Shown: positions 36,530 to 45,041 of the stretch, piece by piece
How the letters are laid out: the number at the start of each line of letters is the position of its first letter
How positions within the stretch are numbered: the first letter of the stretch is position 1
NCBI RefSeq assembly: GCF_913773735.1
Contig: NZ_CAJYEB010000035.1
Coordinates: 1 to 64,000 of the forward strand
Direction of reading: 5' to 3'
DNA length: 64,000 nt
Source of the DNA: an uncultured Massilia sp.
Lineage (GTDB): Bacteria; Pseudomonadota; Gammaproteobacteria; Burkholderiales; Burkholderiaceae_D
Made by a program: the position numbers and the translations under genes
Notes under the pieces: model-generated
What the model was told of the DNA's origin: nothing
The model's database searches: none
The model's input: only the letters and a program-made list of their open reading frames with translations

Positions 36530-38947
36530 ATGGCTACGCAAGACAAGGCAAGCGCCGGCGCTCCGTACGACGGCGCCGGTTCCATCCTGAGCACGGTCGG
36601 CGGCCCGGCGACGGCGGCCACGCCGGACGGCCTGGGCGCCGACACGCGCGAGGACGAGCGGCTGCTGGAAAAAGTCACGCAAGGCGCCGCGCTGGCGGCC
36701 GAGCGCCCGTTCAACGCCACCAAGCCGCTCGAGTACGGCGAGGCGTCGTGGACGCCGCACCGCGGCGAGACCCATGCCCCGGACAGCCCGTTGGCCACGG
36801 CCGGCACGACCACCGAGGACATCGCCTCGCGCAAGGTCGGCGGGGGCACGCCGGACATCGGGCAGAATCCGCTGAACGGCCCGCTGGACCGGGTGCGCGT
36901 CGACGACAGCCGGCGCGAACTGACCACCAACCAGGGCGTCAAGGTCGCCAACAACCAGGATTCGCTGAAGATCGGCCTGCGCGGTCCGACGGCGATGGAA
37001 GACTTCATCCTGCGCGAGAAGCTGACCCACTTCGACCACGAGCGCATCCCGGAGCGCGTCGTGCATGCGCGCGGCGCCGGCGCCCACGGCTATTTCGAGA
37101 ACTACGACGACCTGTCCGGCCTGACGCGCGCCGCCCTGTTCGCGCGGCGCGGCAAGCGCACGCCCGTGTTCGTGCGTTTTTCCACCGTCGCCGGCGCGCG
37201 CGGCTCGGCCGACACGGCGCGCGACGTGCGCGGCTTCGCCACCAAGTTCTATACGGACGAAGGCGTGTTCGACCTGGTCGGCAACAACATGCCGGTGTTC
37301 TTCATCCAGGATGCGATGAAGTTCCCGGACCTGATCCATGCCGTCAAGCCCGAACCGCACAACGAGATCCCGCAGGCGTCGAGCGCGCACGACACCTTCT
37401 ACGACTTCGCCGGGCTGTCGCCGGAAACCTTCCACATGCTGATGTGGGTGACGTCGGACCGCGCGATCCCGCGCAGCTACCGCACCATGCAGGGCTTCGG
37501 CGTGCACACCTTCCGGCTGGTGAACGCGCAGGGCGCCTCGCACTTCTGCAAGTTCCACTGGACGCCGCTGCAGGGCACCCATTCGCTGGTCTGGGACGAG
37601 GCGGCCAGGCTGGCCGGCGCCGACCCGGACTTCCACCGGCGCGACCTGTGGGAAGCCATCGAGGCCGGCCAGTTCCCCGAGTGGGAACTGGGCCTGCAGG
37701 TGTTCACCGAGGAACAGGCGGCCGGCTTCGGCGTGTTCGACGTGCTGGATCCGACCAAGATCGTGCCCGAGGAGCTGGTGCCGGTGCGGCCGGTCGGCAG
37801 GCTGGTCCTGGACCGCAATCCCGACAACTTCTTCGCCGAGACCGAGCAGGTGGCGTTCTGCGCCGCCCATCTGGTGCCGGGCATCGACTTTTCCAACGAC
37901 CCGCTGCTGCAGGGCCGCATCCACTCCTACATCGACACCCAGCTGACGCGCCTGGGCGGCCCGAACTTCCACGAGATCCCGGTCAATTCGCCGCTGGCCC
38001 AGGTCCACAACAACCAGCGCGACGGCATGCACCGCCAGGCCCTGCATCGCGGCCGCATCGCCTACGAGCCGAATTCGCTGGCCGGCGGCTGCCCGTTCCA
38101 GGCCGGCACGCGCGGCTTTTCCAGCTTCCCGCAGCCGGCCGAGGGCAGCAAGGTGCGCGGCAAGCCGGAACTGTTCGCCGAGCACTTCGGCCAGGCGCGC
38201 CTGTTCTGGATCAGCCAGTCGCCGGTCGAGCAGCGGCACATCGTCGACGCGTTCCGCTTCGAGCTGACGCGCGTGCAGGTGCCGGCCGTGCGCGCGCGCA
38301 TCGTCGCCGGCCTGGTGCACGTGGATGCCGGCCTGGCCCGCGCCGTGGCGGACGGGCTCGGGATCCCGCTGCCGCCGCCGCTGCCGCGCGCGAGCGACAT
38401 GCCGGTCCCGGGCTATCCGCCGTCGCCGTCGCTGTCGTTGCTGGCCAGGCCGGGCCGCACCGGCATCCGCACGCGCCGCGTGGCGATCCTGGCGGCCGAC
38501 GGCGTCGACGCCGACGCCGCGCGCCGGCTGTATGGCGCCCTGCTGCAGGGCGGGGCGCAGCCGCGCATCGTCGGCCGGCGCCTGGGCGTGCTGCAGGCGG
38601 CGCCGGGCGCGCCGCTGGACGTCGAGGTCACCTTCGAGACCACGCCCTCGGTCCTGTACGACGCCGCCGTCGTGCCGCCGGGCGACGCGAGCGCCGCGGC
38701 GCTGGCCCGGGACGGCGCCGTGCTCGACTTCCTGCGCGAGCAGTACCGCCACGACAAGCCGCTGCTGGCGCTCGGCGCCGGCCGCGGCGTGGTCGAGGCC
38801 GCCGGCATCGCGCCGTCGCTGCCGGGCGGCGAACCCGATCCGGGAGTGATCCTGGCCGAGGCGGCGCAGCTGGCGGCGGCGTTCGCCGCCTTCGCGACGG
38901 TGCTCGGGCAGCACCGGGTGTACGCGCGCGAGGCGGCGGCGATGTGA
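36530..38947 (+). CDS. katE: Large-subunit heme catalase, HPII type
   Basis: 805 residues, longer than E. coli HPII (753). Heme-pocket residues are H179 ([12 protein letters not shown]), N252 (VGNNMPVFF) and the heme-ligand Y467 ([12 protein letters not shown]), all offset about 51-52 from HPII. The C-terminal domain from about 645 ([20 protein letters not shown]) is the flavodoxin/DJ-1-like lobe of large catalases. The extra length is in the N-terminal ~130 residues, which are hydrophilic and Gly/Ala/Thr-rich. It degrades hydrogen peroxide in the cytoplasm, typically in stationary phase. The AAAGAGGTG before the ATG is a good ribosome site. Confidence 0.95.
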   Translation: MATQDKASAGAPYDGAGSILSTVGGPATAATPDGLGADTREDERLLEKVTQGAALAAERPFNATKPLEYGEASWTPHRGETHAPDSPLATAGTTTEDIASRKVGGGTPDIGQNPLNGPLDRVRVDDSRRELTTNQGVKVANNQDSLKIGLRGPTAMEDFILREKLTHFDHERIPERVVHARGAGAHGYFENYDDLSGLTRAALFARRGKRTPVFVRFSTVAGARGSADTARDVRGFATKFYTDEGVFDLVGNNMPVFFIQDAMKFPDLIHAVKPEPHNEIPQASSAHDTFYDFAGLSPETFHMLMWVTSDRAIPRSYRTMQGFGVHTFRLVNAQGASHFCKFHWTPLQGTHSLVWDEAARLAGADPDFHRRDLWEAIEAGQFPEWELGLQVFTEEQAAGFGVFDVLDPTKIVPEELVPVRPVGRLVLDRNPDNFFAETEQVAFCAAHLVPGIDFSNDPLLQGRIHSYIDTQLTRLGGPNFHEIPVNSPLAQVHNNQRDGMHRQALHRGRIAYEPNSLAGGCPFQAGTRGFSSFPQPAEGSKVRGKPELFAEHFGQARLFWISQSPVEQRHIVDAFRFELTRVQVPAVRARIVAGLVHVDAGLARAVADGLGIPLPPPLPRASDMPVPGYPPSPSLSLLARPGRTGIRTRRVAILAADGVDADAARRLYGALLQGGAQPRIVGRRLGVLQAAPGAPLDVEVTFETTPSVLYDAAVVPPGDASAAALARDGAVLDFLREQYRHDKPLLALGAGRGVVEAAGIAPSLPGGEPDPGVILAEAAQLAAAFAAFATVLGQHRVYAREAAAM

Positions 38948-38986
38948 GCGTGGCGAGCCGGGCCGGGTGGCGCGTCGCGACCGTGC

Positions 38987-41419
38987 TTACCAGGCGTACC
39001 CCGCCTTCAAGTAGAAGTAACGCCCGTTGAACCCGTTCGGCGCGAAGCCGCTGTACGGGCTGGTGCCGTTCTGGTTCAGGTTCGACAGCGACGTGATCTG
39101 CGCCGGGTAGCGGTTGGTCGCGTTGTCGATGCCTCCCGTCAGGCGCCAGTTCCCCGCCAGGCGCACCGTCGCGGCCAGGTCCAGCACCCACTGCGGGTCG
39201 TAGGTCTGGTCGTAGGCCGGGTTGTTCTGCGGGACCGTGAATTCGCCGTAGCGGGTGACGGTGGCGCGGCCGTTCCAGGCGCCGCGGGTGTAGTCGCCGG
39301 TCACGCTCAGCTTGTCCTTCGGGGAGCCGACGGTCAGGCGGTCGACGGTCTGGCGGTCCACCAGCAGCAGGTTCTGGCGGGTCAGGAAGGCGGGATTGTC
39401 GGCCACGCGGCGCACCGCGTTGTCGTTGTGGTTGTAGGCCACGGTGACGTCGGCGCGCGCGCCCTGGCGCAGGTCCAGGCGGTAGGTGCCGACCACGTCG
39501 ACGCCCTTCGTGCGCGTATCGACGGCATTGGTAAAGTAGCGCGCCGCGCCCACGTAGTTGCCCTGCGCCGCCAGCACCTGCTGCAGCGCCGGCGACAGCT
39601 GCAGGTTCGACGAGAACACGATGCGGTCGTCGATGTCGATGCGGTAGACGTCGACCGACGCGGTGAGCGCGCGCGCGGGCTGCCACTGGGCCCCGAGACT
39701 CAGGTTGCGCGCGCGCTCCGGTTTCAGCGTCGTGGCGCCGAGGGCGCGCGCGGCTGGGCTGTCTACGGCGAAGGTCCCCGTCTCGACGGGCACGTAGTCC
39801 GACACGCCCGTCGCCGGATTCGTCACCGTCAGCAGGTTGGTGGTCGTGATCGTGTAGAACTGCTGGGCCAGCGACGGGGCGCGGAAGCCGTTCGACACCG
39901 TGCCGCGCAGCGCGAACGCGGGGGTGAACGCATAGCGCAGCGACCCCTTGCCCGAGGTCGTGTTGCCGAAGTCGCTGTAGCGCTCGTGGCGCACGGCCAG
40001 GGAGCCGGCCAGCTGCCGCGTGATGTCGCCTTCCAGGTTCAGGTAGAACGACTGGTTGTGGCGGCTGTTCTTGCCGGCGTTCTCGGGACGGAAACCGGAA
40101 AAGCCCTGGGCGCCGCTGCCCGTGTAGGAATTGAATTCCCCGGCGCCGATCGCGTAGTCCTCGTGGCGGTATTCGGCGCCCAGCGCGACGGTCAGCGGCC
40201 CGGCCAGCCACGCCACCGGGATGTCGCGCGCCACGTCCAGGTTCGCCACCTGCTGCGTGGCCGTCAACGCGCCGGCGTAGAAGTGCGTCGGACCGGCCGC
40301 GCCCAGCGCGTAGTTGACGGTATGGTCGAGGCCCAGCTTGAAGCGGTTGCGGCCGTAGTCGGCGCTGGCGTCCCAGCGCCAGCCGGCCACCTCGCCGCGC
40401 AGGCCGGTGACCACGGCATTGTCGTAGGACATGCTGTTCTGCAGTGGAAGGAAGCCTTCCGGGTAGATTGGCGTGCGCAGCACCTTGTCGGTGTCGTTGG
40501 TGTAGGCGGTGCGGAACGTCGCCGCCGCCGAGGTGTAGCGCTCGCTGTAGTTGGCGAAGGCGTACCAGTCGACCTGGTCGCTGACCCGGTATTCGGTGTT
40601 CAGGAACACGCTGCGCGGGCGGCTGTCCGGGTCGCCCAGGCGAGCGTTGACCAGCCCCCGGCGCGGGCCGGCCTGCGGGCGCGGGTCGGGGCCGGCGCGG
40701 TTGGTGGCGTTGCGCTCGAGCGCTTCCACCGACAGGCGCGCCCAGCCGCGTTCGCCCAGTGCGAAGCCCTTCGAGCCGCGCAGGGTCGCCTGTTCGCCGT
40801 CGCCGGCGTCGTACTGGCCGTAGCCGATCTCGGCTTCGCCGCCGTCGGCGCCGCGTTTGAGGATGATGTTGACGACGCCGGCGATGGCGTCCGAGCCGTA
40901 TTGCGCGGCGGCGCCGTCGCGCAGCACCTCGATGTGGTCGATCGCGGCCAGCGGGATCGCGTTCAGGTCGGCCGGCGCCGAACCGCGGCCCAGCGTGCCG
41001 TTGACGTTGATGACGGCCGCCGTATGGCGGCGCTTGCCGTTGACCAGCACCAGCGCCTGGTCGGGCGACAGGCCGCGCAGCTGCGCCGGACGCACGGCGT
41101 CGCTGGCGTCGGCGCCGGACGGGCGCGGGAAGTTCATCGACGGCAGCAGGCGACCCAGTACCGTCGCCAGCTCGCCCGAGCCGGTGCTCGCGAGTTCCCT
41201 GGCGCCGATGACGTCGACCGGCGATGCCGTGTCCAGGCTGCGGCGGTTCAGCGCGCGGGTGCCGGTGACCACGACGGTGGCCGGCGCGGCGGCGCCAGGA
41301 CCGTCCTGGACCTGGGCCTGGGCAGGCTGGGGCGGGGCGAGGGAGACGACGAAGGTGGCGACGAGGGCGAGCACGCGCAGGGCGCGCGCCGGGTCGGGCT
41401 GCGGATGTTTGACGCTCAT
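38987..41419 (-). CDS. TonB-dependent outer-membrane receptor
   Basis: 810 residues with a signal peptide ending near AQAQ (residue 36). TonB-box-like ATVVVTGTR is at about 47-55. The plug (about 60-175) has LVLVNGKRRHTAAVINVNG and IEVLRDGAAAQYGSDAIAGV, and the barrel ends properly in FYLKAGYAW, the C-terminal aromatic. The plug motifs are those of receptors often annotated for siderophores, vitamin B12 or plant-derived compounds; the ligand is unknown. It converges on katE with a 39-bp gap. Its upstream region is AT-rich and holds the 15-bp palindrome GCTCAATGAATGAGC near 41541, a possible operator. Confidence 0.9.
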   Translation of the reverse strand: MSVKHPQPDPARALRVLALVATFVVSLAPPQPAQAQVQDGPGAAAPATVVVTGTRALNRRSLDTASPVDVIGARELASTGSGELATVLGRLLPSMNFPRPSGADASDAVRPAQLRGLSPDQALVLVNGKRRHTAAVINVNGTLGRGSAPADLNAIPLAAIDHIEVLRDGAAAQYGSDAIAGVVNIILKRGADGGEAEIGYGQYDAGDGEQATLRGSKGFALGERGWARLSVEALERNATNRAGPDPRPQAGPRRGLVNARLGDPDSRPRSVFLNTEYRVSDQVDWYAFANYSERYTSAAATFRTAYTNDTDKVLRTPIYPEGFLPLQNSMSYDNAVVTGLRGEVAGWRWDASADYGRNRFKLGLDHTVNYALGAAGPTHFYAGALTATQQVANLDVARDIPVAWLAGPLTVALGAEYRHEDYAIGAGEFNSYTGSGAQGFSGFRPENAGKNSRHNQSFYLNLEGDITRQLAGSLAVRHERYSDFGNTTSGKGSLRYAFTPAFALRGTVSNGFRAPSLAQQFYTITTTNLLTVTNPATGVSDYVPVETGTFAVDSPAARALGATTLKPERARNLSLGAQWQPARALTASVDVYRIDIDDRIVFSSNLQLSPALQQVLAAQGNYVGAARYFTNAVDTRTKGVDVVGTYRLDLRQGARADVTVAYNHNDNAVRRVADNPAFLTRQNLLLVDRQTVDRLTVGSPKDKLSVTGDYTRGAWNGRATVTRYGEFTVPQNNPAYDQTYDPQWVLDLAATVRLAGNWRLTGGIDNATNRYPAQITSLSNLNQNGTSPYSGFAPNGFNGRYFYLKAGYAW

Positions 41420-41734
41420 GGTGGCTTTCTTGTTCGTTGTAATGCGCCGGCTCCATGGCCGACGGGGGAGCGCAGCTTAGCAGCGTGCCAACGGCAAGGC
41501 CAATATCAATTTTGCTTATGCTTATGCGTATATATGATTAGCTCAATGAATGAGCTTTTCCGCTCAACGGTGCGCCATGCTTGTCGAAAAGGCAGCTAGA
41601 ATCGCCACGCTCGGCGGCCGGCGCCCGTATCGCTACGTCATCTGCTGCGATCCGTCGCCCATCCGCAGGCAATTCACTATATTGATACAAATGTGGTTGC
41701 CATGAGTACATGTTTTGTGCAACAATGAACTTGT
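41420..41734. other. Intergenic region between divergent TonB receptor and ligase leader
   Basis: About 315 bases without a convincing gene. The part at 41500-41560 is AT-rich with the palindrome GCTCAATGAATGAGC and is probably the promoter region of the receptor gene. The part at 41670-41730 contains TTGATA and TTGCCA hexamers that could start a plus-strand transcript into the hairpin region that follows. These promoter guesses are weak. Confidence 0.4.
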
Positions 41735-41825
41735 GAGCGGGGTAGCCAGGCGCTGCCTTCGCGATCAGCGATGAGGATACCCTGGTATCTGTTTGGCTCC
41801 CGGCGACCCCGGGAGCCGTTTTTTT
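41735..41825 (+). ncRNA. Candidate structured leader or small RNA ending in an intrinsic terminator
   Basis: Three successive hairpins can be drawn: CGCTG (41751-41755) with CAGCG (41766-41770); GATAC (41776-41780) with GTATC (41785-41789); and the terminator stem at 41795-41817 followed by T7. It lies 41-130 bases before the ATG of the carboxylate-amine ligase gene in the same direction. It is either an attenuator or riboswitch-like leader of that gene, or an independent small RNA. I do not recognise it as a known RNA family. The 5' end is a guess. Confidence 0.5.
41795..41825 (+). terminator. Intrinsic terminator upstream of the carboxylate-amine ligase gene
   Basis: GGCTCCCGG (41795-41803), five-base loop, CCGGGAGCC (41809-41817), then G and seven T (41819-41825). 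This is the only hairpin-plus-T-tract of textbook form that I saw in the window. It sits upstream of a gene rather than after one. Confidence 0.88.
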
Positions 41826-41866
41826 CCTGCTCGCCGCTCGTTCCCCGTCACCGCAAGGAGGCCTGC

Positions 41867-42991
41867 ATGGCGCTCGAACCGTTTGCCGTATCCGAATCGC
41901 TGACCTTCGGCGTCGAGCTGGAGCTGCAGCTCGTCAGCCTGTCCGACTTCGACCTCGTGCCGGCCTCGCCGGACATGCTCGAACTGCTGGGGCGCGCCCC
42001 GTTCCCGGGCAACGTGACGCCCGAGATCACCGAGAGCATGATCGAGATCAACAGCAGCGTGCACACCAACTACACGGACCTGCTGGCGCAGCTGCGCGAG
42101 ATCCGCGACACGCTGCTGGCCGCCGGCGACCGCCTGAACGTGGGCGTGTGCGGCGGCGGCACCCATCCGTTCCAGGTCTGGTCGCAGCGCCGCATCTATG
42201 CCAAGCCGCGCTTCCACGAGGTGTCGCAGCTGTACGGCTACCTGGCCAAGCAGTTCACCGTGTTCGGCCAGCACGTGCACATCGGCTGCCGCTCGGGCGA
42301 CGAGGCGCTGTTCCTGCTGCACGCGCTGAACCGCTACGTGCCGCACTTCATCGCGCTGTCGGCCTCGTCGCCGTTCTCGCAGGGCTACGACACCAGCTTC
42401 CAGTCGGCGCGCCTGAATTCCGTGTTCGCCTTCCCGCTGTCGGGCCGCGCGCCGTTCCTGCTGGAATGGGACGCCTTCGCCGAGGATTATTTCAAGCGCA
42501 TGGCCGATACCGGCATCGTGCGCAGCATGAAGGATTTCTACTGGGACCTGCGCCCCAAGCCGGAGTACGGTACCATCGAGCTGCGCGTGTGCGACACGCC
42601 GCTGTCGGTGGAACGCGCGGCCGCGCTGGCGTGCTACCTGCAGGCGCTGTGCCGCTACCTGCTGGAGGGGAACGAGCCGCCGCCGCGCGAGGACGACTAC
42701 CTGGTCTACAACTACAACCGCTTCCAGGCCTGCCGTTTCGGCCTGGACGGCACGCTGGTGCATCCGCAGACCCACGAGCAGCTGTCGCTGCGCGAGGACA
42801 TCATGACGACGCTGCGCCGCATCGAGCCGCATGCGCGCGCGCTCGGCAGCACCGAGGCGCTGGACGCGCTGTACAAGGAATCGCATACCGGCAGCGATGC
42901 CACCTTCCTGCGCCAGGCCTTCGAACGGGTGGGCAGCCGCGAAGCCATCGTGGACGCGGCGCTGCGCCGCTTCCGTGCCGGGGACGCCTGA
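41867..42991 (+). CDS. YbdK-family carboxylate-amine ligase (glutamate-cysteine ligase 2 type)
   Basis: 374 residues from the ATG at 41867, which has AAGGAGG six bases before it; the frame stays open upstream through the terminator hairpin but that part has no family similarity. [49 protein letters not shown] and [13 protein letters not shown] are typical of YbdK/GCS2 proteins. E. coli YbdK has weak gamma-glutamylcysteine synthetase activity; many members join other carboxylates and amines. The true substrate here is open. Its stop is 11 bases from the end of the convergent MarR gene. Confidence 0.88.
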   Translation: MALEPFAVSESLTFGVELELQLVSLSDFDLVPASPDMLELLGRAPFPGNVTPEITESMIEINSSVHTNYTDLLAQLREIRDTLLAAGDRLNVGVCGGGTHPFQVWSQRRIYAKPRFHEVSQLYGYLAKQFTVFGQHVHIGCRSGDEALFLLHALNRYVPHFIALSASSPFSQGYDTSFQSARLNSVFAFPLSGRAPFLLEWDAFAEDYFKRMADTGIVRSMKDFYWDLRPKPEYGTIELRVCDTPLSVERAAALACYLQALCRYLLEGNEPPPREDDYLVYNYNRFQACRFGLDGTLVHPQTHEQLSLREDIMTTLRRIEPHARALGSTEALDALYKESHTGSDATFLRQAFERVGSREAIVDAALRRFRAGDA

Positions 42992-43002
42992 TCAGGCCGC
43001 CG

Positions 43003-43497
43003 TCACAGCTGGGACAGCGGCACCCGCGCGCCGGCCTCGTCGGCTTCGAGCACGCGGATCAGCTGGGCCAGGTCCTGTTCCAGCCGCGCCAGCGTCGCCG
43101 CGTCGAGGCTGGACAGCGCGTCCGGCAGCACGCCCGTGAACGGCGGCGGCGCGCTGCCGAGCACCGCCTCGCCCGGCGGCGCGATGCGCAGCGCGACGCT
43201 GCGCCGGTCCAGTCCTTCGCGGCTGGCGGCGACCAGGCCGCGCTCGGACAGCGCCTTGATCAGGTTGCTGGCGGTGGACTGGTGGATGTCGAGTTCGCGC
43301 GCCAGGTCGGTGACGCCGATGCCCGGGCGGCGCTGGATCACGGAAAGCGCCCACAGCTGGGCGCCGCCCAGCCCCGCTTCGCGCTCGACCTGGCGGAAGT
43401 GGGCCTTGACGGCGTTGAAGACGACGCGGAACTGGCGCAGCACGCGGGTGGGCGGCGGCGGTTCGGCGGCGTCGCTGGAAGGGGCGGAGGAGGACAT
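43003..43497 (-). CDS. MarR-family transcriptional regulator
   Basis: 164 residues. The winged helix-turn-helix (about 45-125) has GIGVTDLARELDIHQSTASN as the recognition region and the wing GLDRRSVALRIAPPGE. An Ala/Pro-rich N-terminus precedes it. MarR proteins are dimeric repressors released by small ligands or oxidation; no conserved redox cysteine is seen here. It is divergent from the ClC transporter gene across 79 bp with a short palindrome, so it probably controls itself and that gene. Confidence 0.87.
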   Translation of the reverse strand: MSSSAPSSDAAEPPPPTRVLRQFRVVFNAVKAHFRQVEREAGLGGAQLWALSVIQRRPGIGVTDLARELDIHQSTASNLIKALSERGLVAASREGLDRRSVALRIAPPGEAVLGSAPPPFTGVLPDALSSLDAATLARLEQDLAQLIRVLEADEAGARVPLSQL

Positions 43498-43541
43498 ACG
43501 TATGATGATAGCGGAAAACGGATTGCGGTCGCCACGTTTGT

Positions 43542-43552
43542 TGTTGCTAACA
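43542..43552. promoter_or_regulatory. Short palindrome in the MarR-ClC divergent promoter
   Basis: TGTTGCTAACA is a TGTT-N3-AACA dyad lying 25 bp before the ClC ATG and followed by the AT-rich GTAATTATTTAATG. Position and form suit a MarR-type operator, but the dyad is short and binding is inferred. Confidence 0.4.
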
Positions 43553-43576
43553 GGTAATTATTTAATGTCATGAACC

Positions 43577-44980
43577 ATGCATAACGAAGACGACGTCGAC
43601 GACGACTGGCGCGCCGCGCTGCGGCGCGAACTGGCCGACTGGCGGCTGTGGGCCACGCGCATCGTGGTGGTGGCGCTGGCGGTGTTGTCGGGCCTGACCA
43701 TCGTGGGATTCACCTGGCTGGCGGAACATGCCGGCGACCTGTTCGGGACGCTGCGCCGGCTTGCCTGGTGGAGCCCGCTGCTGTGGACGCCCGCCTGCGC
43801 CGCTGCCATCGTCTGGGCCACGCGGCGCTTCGCCGCCGGCGCCGCCGGGTCCGGGATTCCGCAGGTGATGGCGGCCCTCGACCGCCGCGCCGACGGCGAG
43901 GGGCGCGGCCTGTTCGTCTCGCTGCGCCTGTCCTGCGCCAAGATCTTGCTGACGTCGGCCGGCCTGCTGGGCGGCCTGTCGCTGGGCCGCGAGGGGCCGT
44001 CGGCCCAGATCGCGGCCGGCGTGATGCTGCAGGCGCGCCGCCTGCTGCCCTGGGGTATCGGCATGCGCGGCGACGGCACGCCGGCCGTCGGCATCCGCGG
44101 CCTGCTGGTGGCGGGCGGGGCGGCCGGCATCGCGGCCGCATTCAACACGCCGCTGGGCGGCGTCATGTTCGCCATCGAGGAACTGGCGCGCTCGCCCGAG
44201 CATCGCAGCAGCGGCCTGATCATCGCCGCGATCGTGCTGGCCGGCCTGGTCGCCGTGTCGGCGCACGGCAACGGCGCCTATTTCGGCGTGATCCACGCCC
44301 AGCACGTCGGCGTCCAGCTGATCCTGCCCGGCCTGCTGCTGGCCGTCCTGGCGGGCCTGGCCGGCGGGCTGTTCTCGCGCCTCTTGATCGCCTCGCTGTC
44401 GGGCACCGCCAGCGACCGCTTCAGCCGCCTGCGCGCGCGCCGCCCGGTGCTGTTCGCGGCCGGCTGCGGCCTGGCCGTCGCCGTGATCGGCCTGGTCACG
44501 GCCGGCGCCACCTTCGGCTCGGGCTATGCCTCGACCCGCGCGATGGTCGAGGACGGCGCGGCGATGCCGTTCGCCTACGCGCTGTTCAAGTTCCTGGCGA
44601 CGTGGATCACGACCTGGTCCGGCGTGCCCGCGGGCATCTTCGCGCCCTCGCTGGCGATCGGCGCCGCGATCGGCAACGACGTCGCGCTACTGCTGTTCGG
44701 CACCCCGGCGCCGAGCCTGATCGCGCTGGGGATGGTGGGTTTCCTGGCGGCGGCCACGCAGGCGCCGCTGACGTCCTTCATCATCGTGATGGAAATGGTC
44801 GACGGCCACGCCATGGTGCTCAGCCTGATGGCGTGCGCGCTGGTGTCGTTCGCGGTGGCGCGCATCATCAGCCCGCCGCTGTATCCTACGCTGGCGCGGC
44901 TGCAGCTGGGACGCCTGCCGCCGCCGGCGCCACCGGGTCCGCCGGTGGCGCCGGGAGCGCCGGTGCCACCCGGCGCCTGA
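43577..44980 (+). CDS. clcB: ClC-family chloride channel/antiporter
   Basis: 467 residues with about ten membrane helices. The selectivity motifs are GSGIPQ (91-96), GREGPSAQ (137-144, gating glutamate E139) and GIFAPSLAIGA in the second half. AIEEL (199-203) keeps E202, the intracellular proton-transfer glutamate found in H+/Cl- exchangers and lost in true channels. An antiporter is therefore more likely. There are no C-terminal CBS domains; a Pro-rich tail (PPPAPPGPPVAPGAPVPPGA) ends the protein. In bacteria such proteins help acid resistance. The symbol rests on similarity of architecture to ClcB. Confidence 0.9.
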   Translation: MHNEDDVDDDWRAALRRELADWRLWATRIVVVALAVLSGLTIVGFTWLAEHAGDLFGTLRRLAWWSPLLWTPACAAAIVWATRRFAAGAAGSGIPQVMAALDRRADGEGRGLFVSLRLSCAKILLTSAGLLGGLSLGREGPSAQIAAGVMLQARRLLPWGIGMRGDGTPAVGIRGLLVAGGAAGIAAAFNTPLGGVMFAIEELARSPEHRSSGLIIAAIVLAGLVAVSAHGNGAYFGVIHAQHVGVQLILPGLLLAVLAGLAGGLFSRLLIASLSGTASDRFSRLRARRPVLFAAGCGLAVAVIGLVTAGATFGSGYASTRAMVEDGAAMPFAYALFKFLATWITTWSGVPAGIFAPSLAIGAAIGNDVALLLFGTPAPSLIALGMVGFLAAATQAPLTSFIIVMEMVDGHAMVLSLMACALVSFAVARIISPPLYPTLARLQLGRLPPPAPPGPPVAPGAPVPPGA

Positions 44981-45041
44981 GCCGCGCGCGCGTGCGGCGG
45001 CGCGGCGTGCCCTGTCGTTGCGGATTTGCTAGGATGGGGCC

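Noticed and set aside
41771..41866. Upstream extension of the YbdK gene to an ATG at 41771
   Set aside because: It would be translated through the terminator stem and T-tract and has no family similarity. AAGGAGG sits correctly before 41867.
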